The notes beneath the pieces are model-generated. The model was not told where the DNA came from and ran no database searches. It saw nothing but the letters and a program-made list of their open reading frames with translations. Of a DNA stretch of 64,000 bases, positions 34,121 to 44,865 are shown piece after piece (the first letter of the stretch is position 1; each line of letters starts with the position of its first letter). Both the position numbers and the translations under genes were made by a program. Origin of the DNA: Diphasiastrum complanatum (Eukaryota; Streptophyta; Lycopodiopsida; Lycopodiales; Lycopodiaceae); assembly GCA_029204225.1 (NCBI GenBank), contig CM055095.1, positions 23,023,825-23,087,824 of the forward strand, read 5' to 3'.

Positions 34121-36316
34121 TTAGGCAAGGAAAGAAACCCACTACAGGCTACATTAAATTATCTTCAGAATCATATTCTAAAATCTCAAATACCGGATAA
34201 AACTCCTCATGAGATATGGTGGAAGTTGAAGCCAAGTCTTGCACATGTTCGAACATTTGGATGCGCAGTATATATGCACATACCAGATAAGCTGAGAAAG
34301 AAACTCGATGAAAAGACAGAACAAAATTTTCTGGTAGGATTCGAGTTACATTCATCATACTATCGTGTTTATGTACCCGAAACTGGCAAGATAAAAATTA
34401 TTCGAGATGTTAAATTTGATAAGACGAAATACATAGCAGACAGTGATCTAATCGGCTATGAAATTCTCAAAAATTATTATGAGCTACCAACAACAGAAGA
34501 AAAACAAGCATAAGATGAAAGAGAGCTACTAGATTTAGAGGGAGGTTAAGATCGAGTGCTTGACAGACTCGAATCGCTAGCTCAAATTCCAACAGAAAAG
34601 CTTGAATCAGAATCAAACTTGAAACCTGCAGAATCGAACTCGAAACCACCTGTGAAAAGATCAGACAAACAACGAAAACCACTAGAAAGGTATGGTCAGA
34701 ATGTTTTTAATACAACCATCAAATTTTGTGGATTCTCTGACAAACCTCAAACATTCGAGGAGGCTGTAGATGGACCAGATAAAGATCACTGGATTCAGGC
34801 AATGGAGGATGAAATGTCATCCATGTACAAGAACAATGTATGGACACTCGCACCTATACCTGATGGCAGAAAACCAGTCAAAAAGTGCAAGTGGATCTAT
34901 AAGATCAAAATAGGTCCTGATGAAGAAAACATCAGATACAAGGCAAGGTTAGTTGCTAAAGGATTTTCACAGAAGTATGGGACCGACTACACTGATATTT
35001 TATCACCAATAGTCAAACATACATCAATTTGCTTGTTATTCGCGTATATAGTGGCTCATGATTTGAAAATCTATATTGTGGATGAGAAAATCGCTTTCCT
35101 ACACGCAGAATTAGAAGAAGACTTATTCATGGACCAACCACTTGGTTTTGTAAGCCAAGAATATCTAGAATACGGATGTCACATGAATAAAAGCATTTAT
35201 GGTCTCAAATAGGCAGCGAGACAATGGTATAGAAAGAAGGACGAAGCACTACGTTCCATAAACTTCGAACCTCTATTTGCTGAATCAAATGTCTATATCA
35301 AGCATGTCCAAAATGAAATAATCATTCTAGCTGTTTATGTTGATGACACGCTTATCTTCTCAAGAAGAGATAAGTTAATTTCAGATGTCAAAAGAGACAT
35401 TTCTGAAATATTTGAGATCGCCGACCTAGGATAAGCTAAAATCTATTTGGGCTTGCAGATCATGAGAGACTTTGAAGGTGGTAAGTTGTATCTTCACCAA
35501 CAAAAGTACACTCAAAAGATCATTGAAGACTTCAACTTATTCGAATGCAAAGGTGTGCATATACCTGAAACAATACTGAGCAAGGCAGATTGTCCGCAGA
35601 CTCTCGAAGAAGAGAAACAAATGGCCAAAACAATCTATCGTAGGCTGATTGGATCATTGCTATATCTAGTAGACAACACCAAACCTGATATAGTGTTTGC
35701 AGTATACAGGCTGAGCCAATATAATCAGATCATAGGATCGGTACATTGGAAGTTGGCAAAGAGAGTACTACAATATCTCCAGGAAACGAAAGACTATGGA
35801 CTGTGTTATTCGAAGGAAGCTAGAATTCACATCGAATCTTACAGTGATGCAAGCTGGACATCCATGAAGGATGATAGCAAAAGTATTTCAGGAGGTTGTA
35901 CTCTAGCATCTGGGGCAGCCATACTCTGGATTAGCAAGAAGCAAACAACAGTAGCTCAATCTTCCTGTGAAGCAGAATATGTAGCAGCAGCCAAGATGGC
36001 AAACGAGCTGATCTAGATTAAACAGATATTGGAAGGATTTGATGAATCTAGTTCCCAACCTTATGTCTTGTTAATGGACAATACTTCAGTAATCTATCTT
36101 ACGAAAGATTCTGTATTTCACTCGAAAACGAAGCACATAGCTATCAAGTATCATGTGATTCAAGACTTAGTCGAGAATCATACCCGCAGAGGAGATGACA
36201 GCTGATATCTTTACAAAGCCACTAAGTAAAGCTTTGTTCGAAAAATAGTGAAGAAGATTGGGGTTAATCCAACTGCCACTTTGAGATGCACACACCCTGA
36301 TTGACACTCCAATAGC
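34121..36316 (+). mobile_element. Ty1/copia tail: integrase C-terminus, RT, RNase H
   Basis: Plus-strand frames give the integrase C-terminal region (34115-34513; DKTPHEIWWKLKPSLAHV), the hinge and RT (34556-35440; CKWIYKIKIGPDEENIRYK), and RT end plus RNase H (35447-36200; YSDASWTSMKDD, SSCEAEYVAAAKMA). The 3' LTR follows. The 5' part is absent. A fossil with a modest number of breaks. Confidence 0.88.
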
Positions 36317-37153
36317 TGTAGAACAATTGATCAGACAGATCTATATTCTACCAACAAAGCACGTAGTTTACTTGACAAAGGATGAGAAAGAAATGAACGC
36401 AGACTCAAAACTTTTCTATTCGTGACCAACTCGAAAAGATTCGTGAAACAATGTCTTGTGGAAGCTCGTGGCTTTCTTCTTGATCGAAAGATTCGCAACA
36501 GAATCTTGTCGTGAAATTTTTTGTTTCTTGTTCAAGCCTTAGATGTCACAAAATTGTTGCAAACAATCAAGCTTAAGAATTGTCATCTGTCACAATTCGC
36601 GAATGACGAAAATGTCGTGAAGAGACAAGTGTCGCGAACAATTCGCGAAACATGAAGCTGAAACGAAGAGACAGATTGTCGTGAAATATTCGTGAAGAGA
36701 ATTTATTCAAGCCTGAAAACAGAGCGTCTATTTGAATATCAACCGTTGTAAACAGTTAGATTTCTACTATTACAGTCTTAAAAGGCCAAAATACATGTAA
36801 ATAAAAGGCCAAAAGATTTGTCCTGTAGCAATATACATACATATGCACTACTCATTGTAACTCACTCATCAGAGACACAACAACGAAATAAGATAGCAAG
36901 AGATGTGTATTGATGAATTAGATTCAGACTTATAAAAATTCATTTTTTGATCAACAGTTTCTTATTCTCTAAATGTTCTTGAGTTGTCTCATACTTTCGC
37001 ATATAATTTCTACATGCATATTTAGTCAGAATGAATATTGTTCTATTAGTACATAGATTAGATAAAATCACGATTGAAGACACTGATACTAGTTTGATTT
37101 ATTAGAACTTGCATCGTGTTCTATGTGGAAGAATAATTGAATATTTTCCTACA
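36317..37153 (+). repeat. Copia 3' LTR, plus orientation
   Basis: An 837-bp LTR, TGTAGAACAA…CCTACA, downstream of the copia RNase H. It is the inverted partner of 32158-33048. Three TCGCGAA motifs occur (36596, 36632, 36642). The outer flank is TCAGA; the outer flank of the inverted partner, read in element orientation, is TTAGA. Confidence 0.85.
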
Positions 37154-39032
37154 TCAGATTAGAACTGATTTCTAACTCTCTCCCTTAACCTCAAATGTGA
37201 TAGGGGTAAAAAACAATATATTGCAGCAGCGCCTAGAGCGTCCAAAAAATGTTATGCATATCACAGCTACCCTATACTTGCCTCACACTCAAGCACACCA
37301 ACAAGACACCAGATTTGACTCATCACATAAAACTCTGACTCAGATCTAGGCCCTCGTGACAAGGTAATATGCAAGCACATATTCATGCAAACCAATACGA
37401 ATATGTCAAATACACGACCAGGCTTGCACAAACTATGGTATCCTATCGTACCAGCACTTGCCACCTGTAGATCCATTGCTACACCACTGGTCACCAAATC
37501 AGGTCTCCAAACATGGCCCACACCTATAACCAAGATGCCCTCACGTCCAAGCATATCCAAACAACCAATAAGCCTTAAAACTGATCCCCATCCATTCTCC
37601 ATGCTCCAAGCACAAGAGTCTACCAAGGACTCAATGAATGAATGTACACAAACCTCACCATAGGCTATACCTTAGTACCTTGCCCATCTCCCAAAGATAC
37701 TGATGATTATTTGCCTCTCCTACATCTCATGCAGACTCAACTTCTCATGCTTGACGTTGCCAACTCTAATTTGACCAATATATAGGCCTCCCACCAAGGA
37801 GCCTATCTTACCAACACATCCATCATGTCAATCTAAACCAAAGCAAATGCAAACTAGATCCACTATCGTGATGAACAACTCACCCATGATCCACAGCATA
37901 TTAGGCAGGATAGCTCCAGAACCCTATACCCTGTACCATCTGATCACCAAGTATCCATTACCCGCTAATAGCTCCCCAAGAATCTGTCCACCTGTAGTAC
38001 AACTAGACTCCAACTGGATCTAACCAAAAGCTACATCCTGCTTACCAAAAGATGATGGATAGAAATAACATGTGACGCCAAGTTGGACATTATTGTGCAT
38101 ATAACCATAAGCTCTTGGTTGAGGCCCACCATCCCTAGATTGAAATTGGAAACGAAAGAGAGAAGTTATGTATCTTTAACATATTTTCACATACACACAC
38201 AAATGCGTCTGTGTGTGTGGTATGAGTGGGATGTCATGAATCTCAATACTTGAAAGATAGGCCAATTATTTGCACTTCAAGTAGTAAGATCAATATGGAC
38301 AAGTGCCATAACCCAAGCATGCTATACCACCCCACCAGTTGTGGGTCCATTAAATTATTCATCCTTGGACATTGAGATTATTATTGACATTTGAATAAAG
38401 TTGCATGTGATTGGCCATCTTGAGCGTCTTAAATGGGCAAAAAAATAATTGGAAGTGAACATCAATGGGCAAAATTTGTCAAAGCTGATTTTGATTGGCA
38501 ACTTGAAAATTAGTGCTCAACTAACTAATGGAAGTGTTATCATTATTTAATATAAGATTGTTGAATAACAAAGTCAAGACATTTAAACTTGAATAAAAAA
38601 ACAAGTGATCTAAAAGATGCCAAGCACCTTTGTCGTGTATGTTGAAGAATGGAAAAAAAAAATATATCTTGCAATTTAAAAGGATTAAAAAAGTGCATTT
38701 TTTAACAAATACTAACCTAGAAACGACATTTAGCTTTGAGAAAATGATCACAATAGCTTTCTAGTATAGTGGCATGTTTTTGTTTTCAAACTTCATGAAC
38801 TATGATGTGGAGATTGGGAGAATAATTTTGTGTGTATGGAAAACTAAAGAGCAAACTTGCAAGACAAATTTAAGAAACAAATGGCTTATAAAGTGCATGA
38901 ACTTTTCTAAGGTTGTCATATTGAAATTGCAAGAAGGCCAATGTAGAATTCAACATTATTGAAGATGTGAAATTTGCATCAAAGGTGCTCTAGACATCAA
39001 ATTTCAAGGATGTTGATGGGGATTGGAACCAA
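37154..39032. other. Unassigned intergenic stretch
   Basis: About 1.9 kb with no coding region that I can support. There is a short (AC)n…(GT)n inverted pair at about 38195-38220 and AT-rich sequence beyond 38400. A purine-rich GATGGGGATTGG just before 39033 resembles a polypurine tract. Confidence 0.4.
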
Positions 39033-39369
39033 TGTTGGCACGTAGAAATATATGTTGTTTCCTTGATACCCGCCAGTTTTAATTATTGGCTCTTTAAGCC
39101 AAATACAAATAATCGTCTCTTTAATTAAGTGAAAATTTCTTATTTTATTTACCCATTGTCGATTATGACTAAAAATCCTGGATGTGACATTATTTGGCTA
39201 GAGTATATCTAGAGTATATAAGGGCCGCCAATCAAGAAGAGGGTATCAACATGGGTATTAGCCAAAATATCTCCATGATTTTTCAATAAAGACAACCTCT
39301 ACGGGAATTTCTAAGCAAAATTCTAGGTTTGCGTGTTAATATACACTCTCCTATGTACTCACTACAACA
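39033..39369 (+). repeat. Solo or 3' LTR remnant
   Basis: A 337-bp stretch bounded TGTTGGCACG…CACTACAACA, preceded by a polypurine-like tract, with a TATA-like GTATATAAGG near 39215 and AATAAA near 39287. Flanking pentamers (ACCAA, CGTCA) do not match, so a simple solo LTR with target duplication is not supported. The internal part upstream is lost. Confidence 0.5.
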
Positions 39370-39598
39370 CGTCAAGGATGCGTCTACAATTGAAAGCTAA
39401 GGAAAAACTTAAATGAGGATTGCATTGGTGATGATTGCACCAATGCACATAGCGCAAGGGAATGTGCACACGGTTTTGATATACACATTTCATAACCATT
39501 TCCACGAAACTAAAAGCATACTTTCTAGGTTTGGGTGTTGATAACATCGGTCCTAACTTTTTTATGATTGCACAACGTTTCCTGGAACCTGTTTCTTG

Positions 39599-39621
39599 CC
39601 CCCCCTTGGGGGGGGGGGGGG
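39599..39621. repeat. C7-TT-G14 homopolymer pair
   Basis: Seven C, two T and fourteen G form a self-complementary homopolymer tract. It may be length-variable or a sequencing-error-prone site. Confidence 0.7.
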
Positions 39622-39738
39622 CTTGTGGGTGTGCCCTAAGTTGTAAGGTCAGGCATGTATCTATCAACGCCTTTTAGCCCTTGCAGTACAGCCACGCTTT
39701 TAGCCACGTACCTTGGCCGAAGCAACCCCATTCGTCGC

Positions 39739-40055
39739 CACGTGCTCCTCGACTGACGTGTCCATGAGCCACGTGTGCTAACGCTCTCCATTCGCCCGTC
39801 CCAGTTCTTTGGCCTCATCCCCTGTCCTCATGACACTCAAGGACCGTAGAATCGCCACCGTTGGATGTCACTAGTAACCGTTCAGATCTTGCCACCTCAT
39901 CGCTAAAAAGTTTCCACCTGGCAAATCAACACGTGGCGAACATCGAAGTGGGCGCTCGTTTCGACTCTTCCTCGGCATCTCTTGAAAATGGCTTATTCTT
40001 AATCGGGGGCTCGGAGCCGTTGGATTCAGACTCAAACGTACGGCTTTTCCACGTG
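39739..40055 (+). promoter_or_regulatory. Cluster of four CACGTG G-boxes
   Basis: Perfect CACGTG palindromes lie at 39739-39744, 39770-39775, 39930-39935 and 40050-40055, with related CACGTA and GACGTG sequences nearby. Two sit in the extended context CACGTGGCGAA. G-boxes bind bZIP and bHLH factors and are common in light- and ABA-responsive plant promoters. The cluster sits 250-570 bp upstream of the start codon at 40307. The region is also more GC-rich than its surroundings. Confidence 0.65.
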
Positions 40056-40093
40056 GCGAAAATCCAAGTGGTAGCACATTAAATATATCGTCC

Positions 40094-40128
40094 CAGAGAG
40101 AGAGAGAGACCTTCAGGGAGAGATCGCC

Positions 40129-40166
<38 letters not shown>

Positions 40167-40197
40167 AGACAGAGAGAGGGGGAGAGGGAGAGGGGGG
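40094..40197 (+). promoter_or_regulatory. (GA)n purine tract in promoter/5' leader
   Basis: About 100 bp of almost pure purine, including an uninterrupted (AG)15 at 40133-40162. GAGA tracts of this kind in plant promoters bind BPC/BBR proteins. It lies between the G-boxes and a TATAATATAA at 40241-40250. Confidence 0.55.
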
Positions 40198-40240
40198 TGG
40201 AGCGGTTTACTGTTTGTGGGTGGGTGAATTGCTGCAGGAA

Positions 40241-40250
40241 TATAATATAA
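40241..40250 (+). promoter_or_regulatory. TATA-box candidate
   Basis: TATAATATAA lies 66 bp upstream of the ATG at 40307. It would allow transcription to start around 40270-40280 with a very short leader. The alternative is a start within or upstream of the GA tract. Confidence 0.35.
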
Positions 40251-40306
40251 TTGGAGCGATTTTGTGAAGCAATAAGCTGCCTTCACTGTTCGATCAGTCG
40301 AGAATC

Positions 40307-40818
40307 ATGCTGCCATCCAAAAGAGTAGTAGTCAATGTGGGCGGCATCTTCAGAGCTGCGCTAATTCATCCTCACGGATCATCACCTCCCTCATCATTCA
40401 CACCAACACGGCATGTCTCTGTAAGTAAATCGGTGTACTTATGTGGTTGATCTTTGTGTGTAGTTCTAGTTTTTGATTGTTGGGTTGAGAACTTTGATCC
40501 AGTTTCAGATAGTCATGCAACTGATGCTTCCAACAGGGTGTGCAGAATCATCACTTGCTTTTCCGCAAGGTTTCGACTGAACATGGGAATGATATCCCGG
40601 AGCAGTTCTCAGACGAAGAGCAGCAGGGAGCAGATCATGGCTCCGTTCCCACCCCATCTCTGAAGAAAGAGATCAACACCCGAGACATGTTTTTTGCGAG
40701 GGCGAAAGAGACAGAAAAAAGGTTATCACATGATAGCGGTGACCCTTCAAAGGCTGAGGATCAAGAAGGTAAACCCAGCAAAGACAGATCAGGATCCACA
40801 ACCGGCACCAGTCACTGA
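40307..40818 (+). CDS. Small hydrophilic plant protein, two exons, 131 aa
   Basis: Exon 1 runs from the ATG at 40307 to 40420 (38 codons; starts MLPSKRVVVNVGG) and ends at a consensus donor TCT|GTAAGT. A 116-bp intron closes with CTTCCAACAG at 40536. Exon 2 (40537-40818) continues in the same phase to a TGA. The N-terminus is basic and Ser-rich without acidic residues, which could be an organelle transit peptide. The C-terminal half is highly charged (SDEEQQG, KKEINTRDMFFARAKETEKR) and probably disordered. I do not recognise the family. Uninterrupted phase, good splice sites and a G-box/GA/TATA promoter make this the most convincing live gene in the window. Confidence 0.65.
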
Positions 40819-41702
40819 GCGTATCGATCGTGTATAGCCCACAAAGATGGGGATGAATGTGCTGTTCTGTGAGAGATACTCAGAGAGCATCTCACGATCT
40901 AACTGTGCATACGGCAAAGAGAGGACAAGCTACAAAGGCTGTGAACCAGCATCTAGCAGATGGTTTACTATACATTCTTCCGCTGATACCTGTTCTGTGA
41001 GCTACGATTATGGAATGATACCTCGAAACTTTTGGGCTGTTAGGATCATGCAGAGTAGGAAGCTAACATTTGGACTTAGGTGCATGCTGCTATTCTCCTC
41101 TGTTCACATGATTCATTGCTTTAGTTTTGAAGTGAAGATGTATCTTACTTAAGCTTATATATAGAGCTGTGTTACGAGATGCCTACTATCTCCAGTATGG
41201 CAGTAATAGATGTGCAGTAGTTGCTTCCACCATAAAGAAGCCCACTGTTTTTTTTCTATACAGAAAACTTTTCCTGTGCTTTATATATTTGGTGGTTAAT
41301 GCTTATCAAAGACCTGTGAAACAGTTGTTTGCACAAAGTGGAATTGACGGTCTGTTTCTATGGATTAAATTAATGATGGTGGAAGTGTGAAATAGTTATT
41401 CAAGGGTATGGGTCATATTAATGTGCATTGTTTGCTTTATTCTTCTGTTTGCCTGGCATTTTGCAAATACTGGTTAAAATGTTCTTATTGGATTCTTGTT
41501 TCCTTTATTAACAAACATAGTTGGGAACCTATGTGATGTCTACCATAGAGCTCGTTCACGCTTGATTATAGGGTAGGCTTTACCCCTTTTTTGAGACGTT
41601 CTTATTGGATTTTTCATCCGTTCATCAAACATTCCAGGGAACAATTGCAGGCTTAGAATTTAACAAGAAACATCACGTATGGCTTTACCATTAATATGTA
41701 TG

Positions 41703-41705
<3 letters not shown>
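40819..41705 (+). other. 3' region of the 40.3-kb gene and spacer
   Basis: No further exon is convincing. The short open frames at 40847-41152 and 41169-41390 lack family features, and much of this is probably 3' UTR and flank. Confidence 0.35.

Positions 41706-41744
<39 letters not shown>
41706..41744. repeat. (TA)n microsatellite
   Basis: About 19 TA units preceded by TATG repeats. A second short (TA)5 lies at about 41858. Confidence 0.9.
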
Positions 41745-41748
<4 letters not shown>

Positions 41749-41769
41749 TTTAGATTATTCCTTAGGTTT

Positions 41770-42460
41770 TTTTTATTGATCATCTTTCTTCATCAAATTC
41801 AAGAAAGTGGTGAATAAGGAATGAACATGCTTAGAATATAACAAAAAGCATCAGCTATATATATATATAGATGGTTTGATGCTTGCAGCTTTTTCATTGA
41901 TCATCAAGCTCTTTTCTTCATCAAATTCAGACAAGTTGCGCATAAAGGAAAGTAGCACTATCTGTTTGTATCTTTAAAAAGTACCAGCAGGTAAAGTTTC
42001 AATAATGAACTGCAAGGTGCAATATATAATAGTCTAATCCTTGCACTTTTTCCATTGATCATCAAGCTATTTCTTCATCAAATTGTTGTGCATAAAGAAA
42101 AGTAACACTACTTGGGGAACCATTCTTGGTAACTAATTTAAAATGTACTTGCAAGTAAAATTCCATTGATGATTTGCAAGGTGTAATATATTAGTCTAAT
42201 TATACTTGGCACTTTTCCCATCAATCATTAAGCTATTTCTTTATCAAATTCAAAATTGTTGTTTGTAAAGAAAAGTAGCACCACGTGGAGAAGCATGTTT
42301 TTTAACTTTAAATGTACTTGCAAGTAAAATTTTGAAGATGAATTGTAAGATTTAATATATATAGTCTAATCCTTGTACTTTAGGCTATTTGTTCATCAAA
42401 TTCAAAAAGATTGTGCATCAAAGAAAGTAGCACCAACTTGGAGAAGCTTTTTTGTATGGT
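41770..42460. repeat. Degenerate tandem repeat, about 160-bp unit, 4-5 copies
   Basis: Units open with ATTGATCATCAAGCT-like sequence at about 41774, 41896, 42054 and 42220, with a partial one near 42380. Each runs through TTCTTCATCAAATTC, a GTAGCACYA…TTGGAGAAGC segment, TGTACTTGCAAGTAAA and AGTCTAATCCTTG. Spacings are about 122, 158, 165 and 155 bp. An old local satellite array with no coding content. Confidence 0.75.
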
Positions 42461-42686
42461 CGGTATAAGTTGGTCATGATCATGATGTTATAGACATTAA
42501 CCTAAGTGCAACTTGGTTGCAATTGTTTAAGTTTGGCCATTGATGGCATGGCACATAGATTCATGCTTCTTGGTTTCAAGGGGAGCTTAAACTTGGGACC
42601 AAAGAAACTTTGGATGAATTCAGCAAACTTCATTTTTTTTCTTTATGAAAATATTGCTACAATTCATGAACGCATGATCCCTTACC

Positions 42687-42688
<2 letters not shown>

Positions 42689-42744
<56 letters not shown>
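42689..42744. repeat. (GA)28 microsatellite
   Basis: Uninterrupted GA dinucleotides. The neighbouring open frame (42506-42814) is carried by this tract and is not credible as a gene. Confidence 0.9.
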
Positions 42745-42748
<4 letters not shown>

Positions 42749-43049
42749 TTGATGTCATTTGCTTTTGCCCATTGCTCAAGAAAAACCAACAAAGTCCTAC
42801 AACCTACTGACTAGTTTTAAAATTTATCGATTGATCTTGAAACAAGCAAGAAACCAAAAGTCTATAAACCGGGCAAAAATATGAATCACATGAAAGTTGA
42901 CTCCTTGATGCAAAACTAGGATTTTGAGAATAACATAATTCAATGAGCCACTTATGTTTTGTATTGACTTTTAGATAGTAGATATACAATGCTACACCAA
43001 GAAGCACTACTCTTTGGATTAGAAGAAACACCCTCGTGCATTTATTCAT

Positions 43050-43858
43050 AGAAAAGAAGGCATAACCAAAAGAATGTCATCCAAAGGAGCAAGGAAGCCT
43101 TGAGGAGGAACAAAGTCTGGGGAAAGACCTGCTGGAGACCACACTGAACACTTGCGGGGTTAAATAGACAAACCAAGAAAAGCCAACTGCTCAGAGCAAT
43201 GTTGAAAGGCGTGGAGCATCATAGAAGCGGGACCGACAATATGAGTGTCATCAGCAATCAAAGGAAATAAGCATGAGGGAAAGGCCTCTGGAGAAGCTCG
43301 AAGGGCACGAAAATGAGCCAAAGTGAAAAGAAGACCACTTAAAGGATCACCTTGACGAGTACCTGTTGTAGACTGGATAGTAGAAAGTTTCCTAGAGCAC
43401 AAATGATGTCTGTAAAAGAGGGGAATCTCAGTAGCATAGAACAACTGCACAAATGGGATAAGCTAAGCCAACTCACCACCAGCCGCCCGCAGCTCCCGAA
43501 AGATTGTAACTCTAGAAATTGAGTTGAAAGCATTGGAAACATCCACTTGGAGAAAGAATTTTAAACAAACCGTTATTGCCACCTGGCCCCTGGCTGATTC
43601 ATCGTAGTTTGCCCGAACGATCTCATAGCGTAATCCCATCTCCTTCAATTGTTCTTTGTTGTAACTACCATTTGATATCTCGGGGATGTTGTAGATGCTC
43701 GAAAAGACCGAAGGGTGAGTTTGTTGTTTTTTCAAGTTTTTTCTTTGAAAACACACTTCATGCCTCCGGCCTCTATCCACCGTGAGCTCTTTCTTATGGC
43801 GCCATTCCTTAGTATACTAGACTTCTTCGAGAACAACCCAGTCAGGATGGAGATCAAG
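43050..43858 (-). mobile_element. LINE fragment: 3' half of reverse transcriptase
   Basis: The minus strand reads TLDLHPDWVVLEEV (43858-43817), then after an insert LQVDVSNAFNSISR and FRELRAAGGELA, then TGTRQGDPLSG and LIADDTHIVGP, the last corresponding to the RT active-site box, then the region beyond the palm (VWSPAGLSPDFVPPQGF). This is the downstream half of a LINE whose upstream half is at 49.59-50.94 kb on the opposite strand. The split point carries the pentamer TCAAG next to a gypsy LTR. Frame changes and stops are present, and a piece of foreign exon interrupts the finger/palm segment. Confidence 0.75.
43575..43812 (-). pseudogene. Exon-like piece of a soluble transhydrogenase-like flavoprotein
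   Basis: The minus strand contains SSIYNIPEIS, NKEQLKEMGLRYEIV and RANYDESARGQVA. This closely follows the order of the dimerisation-domain segment of soluble pyridine nucleotide transhydrogenase and related disulfide oxidoreductases (pattern: IYTIPEIS…LxxxGxxYExxRAxxxxxARGQ). Only about 45 residues remain. It sits inside the LINE RT, between two stretches that would otherwise be nearly contiguous. It lacks the catalytic cysteine and FAD sites because they lie elsewhere in the family. The assignment rests on pattern memory only. Confidence 0.45.
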
Positions 43859-44305
43859 TGTTAGGGACCCAACTCCCTTGGATCCCAAACCCAGACCTGA
43901 GACTGGACGATGACTAGGCCTGTAGACTTGTCCGGTGACTCGTGAACCTGCATGGTTGCCACATGTCATGATCTTGGAGTGCACATGGCTTGGAGTCTCT
44001 CTCCTTGGAGGTATATAACGGGAGGAGGACTCATTTGCCATCTATTTTGTCTACCTAGGAGGAGGTGGATGGAGAGCGTGTGCACGACTAGGATATTTGC
44101 TAGCACGAGGCAGGAGATGGATGAGAGCCTAGGCAGTGGTATGGGGCGCCGTCTGGGATGGAGGTCAGATCCAGCTTGATACGGTCATAGGCCAGGGCAC
44201 GGTGGGTGGACCCGGATTAGGTCCTATGGCGGGGTGGAACGTGAATCGTTCGGTCTCTTGTGGTTAATCGGCATCTGGAGGTTTGCAGTAAGTAAGTTTG
44301 TAACA
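43859..44305 (+). repeat. Gypsy 5' LTR, plus orientation (partner of 50945-51391)
   Basis: A 447-bp LTR, TGTTAGGGACCC…TTTGTAACA, followed at about 44306 by a Met-type primer site (CGGTATTAGAGCC). It matches the reverse complement of 50945-51391 over its whole length with about 45 differences (about 10%), mostly transitions. The outer flank is TCAAG, the complement of the CTTGA flanking the partner. Confidence 0.9.
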
Positions 44306-44865
44306 TACGGTATTAGAGCCACTGCATGTTAAAAGCAGGTGCGGTGATCCGTAGAGTTTCTCTTGTAAGTTTTGGTGCTTCTAACGGATTTTAAAACGGG
44401 TTTAAAATGCATTTTTTATGCGTCTTTTTCTATTCTTCCTTCCGCTGTTTTTTTTTTAATTCAAGTAAAAGTTTTTAAAAAAAATGGTTGGGGCCCTAAG
44501 GAGGACCTGCCACATGGCACTGTCCAAGGTGGGACAAGTGGCGGTCCTTCCTATTGAAAATCCGCTCAGGAATCATGGATTCTTAGTCGCGATGGGCCCT
44601 TCTCAGCTATAAACAAAAAACGTGGTTTCTTTTCATCATTGTTTGACCAGTGGGAGTTACCAAAAAGCAATTAGAAAATCTGCCATGTGGCATCTTATGG
44701 GCCAAGAGAGGTGGCAGCTGGTAGTGCCCTCCTATTGCGATGTCTATTAGATCATTATCTGAGAAAATCGGGGCCCTTCCCAAAAATCCAAACACTAAAG
44801 ACGCTCGTCGAATCGATATTAAAATTTACTTACCTGTGCATCAACCATTTTGAGCTTCGTATAGG
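44306..44865 (+). other. Gypsy primer site and leader, then unassigned sequence
   Basis: After the primer site the leader can be followed to about 44480 (…TTCAAGTAAAAG). No gag follows. From about 44490 two diverged GCC(A/T)CATGTGGCA…CTCCTATTG blocks occur. The change near 44480 is one candidate inversion breakpoint. Confidence 0.4.

Noticed and set aside
39033-39369. Clean solo LTR with target duplication
   Set aside because: Flanking pentamers differ, so it is listed only as an LTR remnant.
41770-42460. CRISPR-like repeat-spacer array
   Set aside because: Units are about 160 bp, degenerate and contiguous without unique spacers, and the DNA is plant nuclear.
42506-42814. 102-residue plus-strand frame
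   Set aside because: Held open by the (GA)28 tract; no conserved features.
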